This document shows positions 56,669-64,000 of a DNA stretch of 64,000 nt, in pieces. The notes under the pieces were generated by a model. That model was given only the letters and a program-made list of their open reading frames with translations, was not told the origin of the DNA and did not search any database. This DNA comes from Darksidea phi (Eukaryota; Ascomycota; Dothideomycetes; Pleosporales; Lentitheciaceae). Numbering within the stretch: position 1 is the stretch's first letter; every line of letters begins with the position of its first letter. The stretch lies in the NCBI GenBank assembly GCA_030770425.1, contig JASJFT010000147.1:1-64000 (forward strand). The letters are read 5' to 3'. The position numbers and the translations under genes were made by a program.

Positions 56669-57709
56669 ATGGCTGCAATCACGCGAACCGTAGGCGAATC
56701 GGGCCGTCGGTATCTCGTTGAACGCATTCTACAAGAGAAACCAGGACCGCTTGGACGCGTGTATCTTGCTTCGTAGGTCTTTCTCAATATCAAAGCTCTA
56801 CAATCTACTAACTTTTCGTCTGTAGAGCTGGTAACCAGCAATACGTCTTGAAGAGCGTGTCAAAGAACGACTTCAAGTATTTTCAAACCATGTTCAACGA
56901 TCTTCGAAGGTCTCCCTACATCCGCGTGGCCGATGATACAATTCCCGAGCAATCCATGTTTGCCTACACATACTTCAAGGACCATCTCCTTTCTTTTGCT
57001 CAGAAAGACGTCCCGCTTCCCTTGATAAAACGAATACTGAGGGACTCTCTTCGAGGCATTGCGACATTACACGAGAAGGGTATCGTGCATACGGATGTCA
57101 AGCCAAATAACATCATGGTGGATTGGAACGAGACAGACGGCAATACTACCGTTCGCTAGGTCTAGATTGCCGACATCGAAGATGCCGCTTATGTTCCGGA
57201 CGATTGTGCCATAATTGGAAGGCAGGTTGGGAATTGGATGTGGCGAAGTCCCGAGGCTCATGCATCTAGTCAGGTTCATAAGTCATCAGATATCTTCTCG
57301 TTTGGGGTTGTCGTAGGTTTTGTGCGAACCAAATATTTCCATTGCTGACTTGCTGGTATAGTGCATCTATGCCCTGACGAAACGGGTCATTTTCGCTGTC
57401 GCCGACGAAGAACTCCAGGAAGGTGTGGACAAGCTGGCCATCGTTCTCGAACGACAGCTCTCATATTTCTCTGACCCAGAGAGTTTGGGCGGTCTGCTTC
57501 AGCATCTAGGAGACAGCCCTTGGGCCCAAATATTCACCGTGATTGCAGAGGGCTTCAACAAAGAGCTTCCTCGGGCGCCGTTCGCGCTGTGGAAAGATAT
57601 TGACCCAGCATTCAAGGATCTAGTCGGAAAGATGACGAACATTGACCCGAAGAGGCGAATCACAGCCCATGAAGCTTTATCACATCAATGGTTTGCAGAT
57701 GTAGCGTGA
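56669..57709 (+). pseudogene. Serine/threonine kinase broken by two CAG-to-TAG changes
   Basis: Three exons recognisable: 56,669-56,772, 56,826-57,312 and 57,362-57,709, with introns of 53 bp (GTAGGT, branch CTAAC, TGTAG) and 49 bp (GTAGGT...TATAG). The spliced frame is 313 codons. Motifs: Y-V-L-K (lysine), catalytic loop H-T-D-V-K-P-N-N-I-M-V-D, I-A-D-I-E-D in place of DFG, G-N-W-M-W-R-S-P-E-A-H-A, S-D-I-F-S-F-G-V-V, and a complete C-lobe ending W-F-A-D-V-A. At 57,157-57,168 the codons are CGC TAG GTC TAG ATT; both stops lie where glutamine is expected, and no intron can remove them. Everything else is intact, so inactivation is recent. N-terminal exons are not resolved. A sequencing error at both sites is unlikely. 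Confidence 0.8.
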
Positions 57710-59142
57710 AAGGGTCTACACATGGGATTTCCTTGCTGAGCGTTTTTGCGCGGTAATTGTATTTTCTCTCCATAGATGAGATCCATCTTACATCCCCTGT
57801 ACGTGACGGAAATATCTGTCAGCTGCCGGTAGCGAAGGAGAGAATAGCGTAGTTGTTGTTCACCTCGATGATAGACGCGCAAAGGGATCGTAGGCTGAAG
57901 TGTATGGCAACAGTGCTGAGCTGAGTCGCGAGCGGTCAGCAGTGGGAAGTCCAACGAACGCTGTGAGCGAACAAATGCGCTGATGTGCTGATATGAGCGT
58001 TTTGATGTTGATGCCCAACCGGTAAGTCCATATGAAGGGGCGATGACCTCCAGGAACGCCGGGAATTCAGGATCACTGCAGCTGGATAAGCTCTTCTAGA
58101 CGCTCTCGCTGAGGTGAAAGGACAGGCGAATACCCCGCACGCTATAGCTTACACTTAGAATCAAGCGCTGATAAATATTATATTTAAGCTTAGAATCTTA
58201 GATGTTATTAATATATATAAGTAGAAGTATTATCTTAATTTTATAATTAGCTATCTTATAAATCTCGTTAATATCTAGTACTATATAGTTGATTATCTTC
58301 TAGTTTAAATTTAAAGATACTAATATCTAATATAAAGTAATTAAACTCGATTTTTACTTTATACTCTTTCAAGCTGTTTACTTGGATCGCTGGCATGGTC
58401 TATCTCCTTGTAATTTTGATGAGTATCGTGCTGCTTTCCATCTGTCTATGCAAAGCGAGCAGGCGCCGGTTCGAAAGATCCAGGGATGAAAGGGTATGAT
58501 GTCGGTTGGTTCTAGTCAAAGTTGACCTTCTATGGTTCATTGTATGAGTTGATGCCGATGACATAAGAGAACTAGAGAAAATGAACCGTGTTCGTGCGCC
58601 CAAGGCGGAAGCCTAGCGGCCTTCGTTGGCTCGGCGATGACAGCCAAGCTATTGTCCTGAGGTCGTCGCTAACTTCCTCACTCCGCCTTGCGAAGAACCA
58701 GCCTCGCCTCTCCATGCTGATCATCCGCTGACCGCTCGACCCATACCTCTTCGATGCGCCGCCTTCGAGCCTATTCTGACCGGAGGATGGCTTGCCCTCA
58801 TCTCTGCACGGGCAATTTCGCCCTTCTCCGACCGGAGAGATGGCTTGTCCGCACCTGGGCAATTTCGCCCTTCCCTCGACCTTCGAGAAGCCTGGGGCCT
58901 CGTTGCTATTCTGACGACCAGAGATGGCTTGCCCTTGGTGTTTCCGCCAGGCATCCAAGCGGCGGTGCAGTTGACATTTAACCCGCTGTTATCGCAAATG
59001 AGTTCGTAGGCATCACTTGTGATCACAAAGAGAACACGCGGTTAAAATCGATGATCAATTGAAAGGCGAGACGTAACCAGAGGGCACTATATAGATGCTG
59101 CTGCGTACTCAAAGAAACCTAACAGATTCTGGGGTCAAAATC
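57710..59142. other. Intergenic with an AT-rich relic and a minisatellite
   Basis: No gene supported. About 58,165-58,370 is AT-rich with few CpA/TpG, a small RIP-affected transposon relic with no recognisable end. 58,770-58,940 is a short minisatellite. Minus ORFs of 101 and 128 codons at 58,572-59,026 are produced by that repeat and are not called. Confidence 0.5.
58770..58940. repeat. Short minisatellite, about 65-bp units
   Basis: Two and a half diverged copies of a unit containing GAGATGGCTTGTCCGCACC and GGGCAATTTCGCCCTTC. GGGCAATTTCGCCC is itself a near-palindrome. Confidence 0.7.
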
Positions 59143-59847
59143 CTACTTCTGCTCGTCGATCGTACTTTCGCCTGCATGCACCTCGGCGCCTGGTAAATAA
59201 ACCTCCAGAGGCCCGTTCTCAGCTTCCAGTACGAGGGTATAGATCTTTTCCTGTGCATAACCTTTATAGCCGAATGTAACCAGAGTATTATTGTCCCAAG
59301 TATTTGCTTTCCCTCTCTGGTGGACGGTGATCCTCTTTCCAACCAGCGAAGCCAACTTCATGTTGTACATTGCCCCAACTGGCAGACCCCCTATTTCAGA
59401 AGCGGCCTGCGTCAACTTAGAAAGAACTTCTTGTATCATGGCCACCAGAGGCGATTTAAGGTCTCGGTTGCGGTATAGTCGAGCACTCAGCAAGGAGATG
59501 ATGACGGCGAGGTCGTATTCGCGTTCTGCATGGTAATACTCCCGAGCCGCACTGACTATTGCCTCTCCAAGCTTAACCTTCCCCCCTGGAAGTATCTCAT
59601 ATCCATACCGTTCGTTGTCTACGGCAAAAGGAGAGAAGCACATAGACGGAGGCTGGAAGATAGGCGGAGACCGCGTATATCGAATGGTTGGCGGAGGTGG
59701 TGGAAGCATACTTGGAGGAGGCGGAAAAGGTCCAGGAGGTGGCGGAGGTGGCGGAGTTGGCGGAGGTGACGGAGGTGGCGGAGGCGGAGGAGTTGACTGC
59801 ACAATAACGTAAGATTCATCTTCTAGACTGGAAGTTGGTGCCGACAT
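59143..59847 (-). CDS. Proline-rich protein of unknown function, 234 aa
   Basis: Single exon. Residues 1-18 are acidic/polar (S-S-L-E-D-E-S-Y-V-I-V-Q). Residues 19-53 are a poly-proline tract broken by S, T, G, F and M-L, of the kind that binds SH3, WW or profilin domains. Residues 54-75 are still proline-rich; from about 80 a folded domain follows, with helices (E-A-I-V-S-A-A-R-E-Y-Y-H-A-E-R-E-Y-D-L-A-V-I-I-S-L-L) and then beta-like segments (R-I-T-V-H-Q-R-G-K, K-I-Y-T-L-V-L-E-A-E). The folded part is not recognised. There is no FH2 domain, so it is not a formin. No signal peptide. Codon use and length support a real gene. Confidence 0.65.
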   Translation of the reverse strand: MSAPTSSLEDESYVIVQSTPPPPPPPSPPPTPPPPPPPGPFPPPPSMLPPPPPTIRYTRSPPIFQPPSMCFSPFAVDNERYGYEILPGGKVKLGEAIVSAAREYYHAEREYDLAVIISLLSARLYRNRDLKSPLVAMIQEVLSKLTQAASEIGGLPVGAMYNMKLASLVGKRITVHQRGKANTWDNNTLVTFGYKGYAQEKIYTLVLEAENGPLEVYLPGAEVHAGESTIDEQK

Positions 59848-61980
59848 ATTGCGTGGCAGAATTGGGACTTGTATGATGGAGATGGGGTGTTCGAAATGTT
59901 GTGCTATATGTACTGATAGGGTAGTACCTCAGAGGTCCGCAGGGACCTTTTTCCGTTGGCCTGCTGATCTAGCTATCTGTTAGAAGCGCCGACGAGGCAC
60001 CTGCTGTTTGCCACAACAGGCTTCGCCTGCTCCCAGCAACGCAAATGAATCAATAAGCAAACGGATAGCGTTCTGGCACTTGGTTCGCTTCTGTGGAGGC
60101 AATAAAAGAGTCCCCTGCAAACAGGAGTACTAGCAGAGCTAATAGCACCAGGAATTGATGAGTCTAGCCAATACAGACCCACTTCTCATGCATCTCCCCG
60201 CTTCAATCTCAGCCATCGCACGCTGCTATGGGCTTACCTGTCACACGGGCCCACATTCCTGTGTCTTTACACGTCCCGTATTGGATCGTACGGTCGGGTG
60301 GTTGATTGGGGTGGGTTACTCGAGGCGTCTGCAACCACCGATGCGCAGCTCAATCAATCAGATCGACATCCCTGCGAGCTTCTAGACTGATAAGCGCTGA
60401 CGCTGGTCGGCGATCACGAATATAGGTATATGCAGCTTGTCCGAAGCGCTTCGCCCAGCTGCATGACAGCACCATAATCCTAGCATGGCTGTCGCTGCCC
60501 TAGTAAGTATGCATGACACAGGTCAGAAAGCATTCAAACCAGCCAGCTATGGGCTAAATACCCACATCAAGGGTGTGGGGCATCGAAGTGGTCACAGCTG
60601 GGGAAGTCTCGCTATGATGTCCGGGTAACCCCGCACGCGTCACTACCAGGGCTGCTATTCTGGTTCCCCTATCCTAGAGGATGGTTACCCTATAGATGAA
60701 AGTTTTGAGACAAAAGTTCTAGATCGCTTGCGGGATTTGTGTGCGTTGGATAATGGCCTGACCTCCTGCATATGCTCACTTTCGTTAGCTAAATCATCTT
60801 GGAGACGACCCAATAATGTTCCAAGCGGAAGTGTAGAGGGGGCACGTCGCGTACCGTACGACCCGGTCAAGGAGTCTGCTTAGCGTTCAGTGGTAGATGC
60901 AGGGAACCATTCCGAATTGACGAACCTCATGTAGCGAGACCAATACGCCATCAGCTCTTCATATTGGCTAGACGGACCGCATCGTATGCAATTCCCAACT
61001 TATTTCAGGCGACAGTCGTTACATCAACCGCATAACTATAAACCAATCCCAACCACCGCTTACCTGTCTACCCCCACTAAAAGAAGGCACATGGGTTACT
61101 CTACCCGGTTATTATCACAGGTTGCTTTGTTTGTTGAGTCTGAAGCAGATAGTACTGTGCAGCGGCGTGCAACGTCAGACTCTGACAGATGAGCGACCTG
61201 ATTCGAGAGGGGCTTACATCTGTAGCTGCAAAGAACTCTGCACAATCTACTCAGGTCAGCCTATTACTTGCTTGTTCAAGGATCCGCTGTATTGAACCCC
61301 AGTTCATGTAACATCACTCGAGCAACACGGACCTCCAATTGAATGCTGACAAGTGCATTGCCGCAATCTCTGCTGGGGCAACTCGTACGTCGAAGATCAT
61401 CATATCAAAAGCGTTGAAAATATATACCTAGGTAATTCACATCGGAAGCGCTTCTTATAGCCAACAAATACTTTCAAAAACACTACTTCCCCTCTTCTGA
61501 TTACACGAGCATCGTTTCTTGTTACAATGTGTACGAGAAAAGTCTATCGAATCTCTTATTGGCAGGCTGCTATATCCAGCGTCAAAACTCAGGACGGACG
61601 TCGCCTTTCACGTTAATTACCTCGCTCGCGCGATGTAGTTAACGTGAGGCCATGCGCTTAGTGTTATATCTGGGGCGGCGCCTTCACCTTCAGCCTCCAA
61701 GACCAATTAGCTCGCTCAAATACCGTCTGGCTCGCAGGAAAAGGGCATGGCGGCGTCGATGACAATAACATCGAGAGGAATCGTGGAAGGTACTCCGCGT
61801 AGGATCCCTCTCTGGTACGTTGCGATCGGGCTAGGCGGCGTCGACAAGCTCACACATGTGCGCGCGAAGAACACTGTTCAATGTGAAATAAGCACGTGAA
61901 ACTTCCTACTGAATAGAATACCAGACGTCAAGCTGTCCAATGTGTTCAAAATGAGCTCCACCAACTCCAGCCGGCGTGAT
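59848..61980. other. Long intergenic stretch, no confident gene
   Basis: Short ORFs (61-76 codons) lie on both strands without motifs. Composition is normal, with no transposon signature except a perfect-stem hairpin at 61,603-61,651. A pyrimidine-rich stretch at 61,486-61,500 and scattered CCAAT-like motifs could be regulatory but cannot be assigned. Confidence 0.4.
61603..61651. repeat. Hairpin: inverted repeat of GCCTTTCACGTTAATTAC
   Basis: The left arm GCCTTTCACGTTAATTAC pairs with GTAGTTAACGTGAGGC across a loop of about 14 bases, with one or two mismatches. No T-run follows, so it is not a Pol III terminator; it may be a transposon-end relic. Confidence 0.55.
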
Positions 61981-62868
61981 TTAACTGCCTTCCAACTTCT
62001 TCAGATCATGCACTATCTCGGTAGCACGATGATAGCTCCCTTCCCAACACTTCCGCACAACATCACCACTTTGAAGCCGATCCAAGGGAGGGAACTCGCG
62101 TTCTTGAAATCGTCTGTTGATTTCAGCCTCATCATCCGCAGTGTCCAGCTCTGGGAAGGGCGACTGTCCCGTCATCATATAGTAGAGGGCCGTTCCGAAT
62201 GCAAATATGTCAGATTTCCGATCGCAGTGTTGTCGATCCGGCCGCGGCATTGAAGACATGACACTTTCCGCTGCTCCGCCATTGAGAAGAACTGCCCCAT
62301 CAGGGCCTAGAAGTCGTCCTTGAAAGTCGCAAAGCTTGATCGCACCATCGTTGTCAACAAGCAGATTACCTACACTGAAATCGCAATGAAGAACGTTCTT
62401 CTCATGGAGGTAAGCAAGACCTTCTGCCGCCTCTACTGCCCATCTCAGTCTCTGATTCGGTGGTGTATCAGGACCGAAAACTCGTAGATATCTTTCGACC
62501 GACCCGTTTGGCAAGTATTCGAGCAGCAAACCGTCTTCGTGTGCTCCCACAAACCGAATGATTCTTGGATGCTGGCCCAGTATTTGAAGTATCTGATATT
62601 CGACTTGAAGCCCTTTCACTGCTGATTCCCTGAATTTTCTGCGGAACTCTAGGCCTCCAGGCGGGTAGCTATCCTTCTCTATCGGAGGCACAAGCGGAAA
62701 TTTTAGGACGGTGTGCTCGTTGAACAGGCCGATGTAATTACTGGCCCCAGCCGTGATAAAGGATTGGACTCCCTTTGGACACCAGGGGCGGAACTCGTAG
62801 GGGTCCATCATAAAGAAGTGATGTCGCTGCGAGGAATCGAAGGGAAGTGGCGGAGATGTAGACATCAA
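61981..62868 (-). CDS. Protein kinase with HCD/DFQ active site, 295 aa
   Basis: Near-complete kinase domain. K56 in T-V-L-K-F-P is the ATP-binding lysine and E90 in G-L-Q-V-E-Y-Q-I-L the helix-C glutamate. The hinge is L-L-L-E-Y-L-P-N-G-S. The catalytic loop is H161-C-D-F-S-V-G-N-L-L-V-D, with C for the usual R; D163 and N168 are kept. D181-F-Q replaces DFG. K-S-D-I-F-A-F-G-T-A-L-Y-Y-M-M-T-G-Q-S-P-F (helix F) and C-W-E-G-S-Y-H-R-A-T-E-I show a complete C-lobe. This is a common fungal tyrosine-kinase-like arrangement; phosphotransfer is plausible since catalytic residues remain. Start could also be M2 or M20-M21. One exon, no damage. Confidence 0.85.
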   Translation of the reverse strand: MMSTSPPLPFDSSQRHHFFMMDPYEFRPWCPKGVQSFITAGASNYIGLFNEHTVLKFPLVPPIEKDSYPPGGLEFRRKFRESAVKGLQVEYQILQILGQHPRIIRFVGAHEDGLLLEYLPNGSVERYLRVFGPDTPPNQRLRWAVEAAEGLAYLHEKNVLHCDFSVGNLLVDNDGAIKLCDFQGRLLGPDGAVLLNGGAAESVMSSMPRPDRQHCDRKSDIFAFGTALYYMMTGQSPFPELDTADDEAEINRRFQEREFPPLDRLQSGDVVRKCWEGSYHRATEIVHDLKKLEGS

Positions 62869-64000
62869 AGGCCTTGGCTAAGGTGCGGATTCCAAAATCC
62901 TGTAACTGAAAGGGGCTAGTGCATGGCTTGGCGAGAGCGGCTATGCTGATGCTCTGGTCGCTTTTAACTCATCGCATGTGGTAACGCGGCGCGCAAGTGC
63001 GTATCGGCTCGTCCATTGACTTTGACCCTCGCGTCTCACGTTCCAAGGCCCATGCGTATGGCCGTTGAAACCGCACGGCGTCCATGTTTCTCTCCTTCCT
63101 GTCACTCAAGACGCTTCGCCTCAAATGCGTCGAAAAACCCAAGGTTTAAGCGAAAGACAATCCGCTGCGACCAATCAGATTGAGAAGCAAACTCTAGCCG
63201 CTGGGAAAGCCGGAGTGATATATGAAATTTGATTCTGAAAGACCCTTGAAGGAGTTACACGATAGTGACTTAAACATGGGCTTATCAGTAGCTTGATACA
63301 CATAACCATATTGCAAAAGTGCTAAAGACTCATTCGGATGGCTCTATCATTCTCGAGCGAGGCACAGCACTTTGGACGCGTACGAGTTACGCCGTAGATG
63401 CACGGTGCCTTCTCGCTATTGGACAAGTGAAACGGTTGGTAAGTGGGGTTTATGGAGGGATCCTGGAACGTACGATAGGCGTGCCTTGCGGCGCAGAGGG
63501 GGAAGATGACCGCGCTCCAGGGCAATCGATTGGATAGATATGGTCGGGCCTTGTAGTATTCGCGAGTTTCTAGCGAATGTTTGCGGAGTTACGCATATTT
63601 TTACGAATTTTTTCATTTTTTTGCGCAGCTCATCACTTTTTCTTTCTTATTTTTGATCTTAATTGGAAGTTGCCTATGCGAACAGCCTACCTGCATGCCT
63701 CCTCTGGCAAGCATTCCAAGCACATCGCCGGGTTTAGGCTACGTATGGGATAAAGTCCCGTCCATCTGTTAGGTTCCAGTCCATAACGAATCAGACTGGG
63801 TAAACCCCACTACGTCCAGCGGTATTGCGTAGTGTCATTGACCGAGCACTGGAACCGCACGTAGACACGGAGCGCAGTTTAGGCTGCAGTGGGGAAGGCA
63901 GCCATTGAGGGCCTGACAGAGAACGCGCGATCAGGATCTGTACCGCCAGCGGCAGGAAAGAGGAGAAACAGTCCGATTATGGTGGCTCGATTTGCGGAGA
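62869..64000. other. Intergenic to window end, no gene supported
   Basis: The first 100-200 bp are the kinase promoter. ORFs at 63,319-63,537 overlap on both strands and lack motifs. A T-rich stretch at 63,598-63,660 resembles an intron or terminator region. A gene may begin beyond the window. Confidence 0.4.

Noticed and set aside
59530..59812. Glycine/arginine-rich + strand ORFs
   Set aside because: Antisense shadows of the poly-proline tract.

Overview
The window looks like nuclear DNA of a filamentous ascomycete (Pezizomycotina, probably Dothideomycetes). Short introns of 46-55 bp with GTAAGT-type donors, a fungal NB-ARC/TPR receptor, a HeLo-domain protein, fungal-type kinases and repeat-induced point mutation (RIP) all point that way. 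The sequence is bipartite: two AT-rich, gene-free islands (1 to about 20,740 and about 39,520 to 56,050) alternate with two gene-bearing segments (about 20,770-39,495 and 56,090-64,000). In the islands almost every CpA/TpG dinucleotide has become TpA while CpG survives, which is the mark of saturated RIP. The genome type is therefore a two-speed genome, and this could be a subtelomeric or accessory region.

The islands are nested Ty3/Gypsy elements carrying chromodomains. Left island: element A (its left end is outside the window) is interrupted at 5,853 by element B1, and B1's 3' LTR is interrupted at 13,162 by element B2 in the opposite orientation. A resumes at 20,235 and ends with an un-mutated 186-bp LTR at 20,770-20,955. 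Right island: a second copy of A (39,801-55,396) carries a C/B2-family element (48,287-55,281) inside its 3' LTR. Five-base target-site duplications and equal LTR lengths support this order. A roughly 600-bp minisatellite (55,500-56,085) closes the right island.

Gene segment 1 holds, left to right: a small + strand ORF, an orphan gene with an 18-bp tandem repeat in its promoter, a 37-residue four-cysteine microprotein, an aminoglycoside-phosphotransferase-like protein, a cysteine-rich small protein, a short hypothetical ORF, a degenerate-looking protein kinase, a small non-autonomous retroelement inside an LTR fragment, a conserved F-BAR/RhoGAP gene (Rgd1 type, four exons), and the central find, a NLR plus HeLo gene pair. 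The NLR (35,491-38,103, minus) starts with a short amyloid-type motif and continues with NB-ARC and near-identical TPR repeats. The gene immediately upstream on the same strand (38,421-39,221) has an N-terminal HeLo domain and ends with the same motif; both contain G-V-Q-V-G-x-N-S-G. By analogy with HET-s/NWD2 and HELLP/PNT1 this is a receptor and its cell-death executor, coupled by amyloid templating. The effector gene lies between two inverted copies of the NLR promoter, and the outer copy is cut off at the edge of the RIP island, which suggests a lost second, divergent NLR.

Gene segment 2 holds a kinase gene broken by two CAG-to-TAG changes, a proline-rich unknown gene, and a kinase with an HCD/DFQ active site. 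No rRNA, confident tRNA or CRISPR array was seen. All calls are from reading the sequence; no database was searched.
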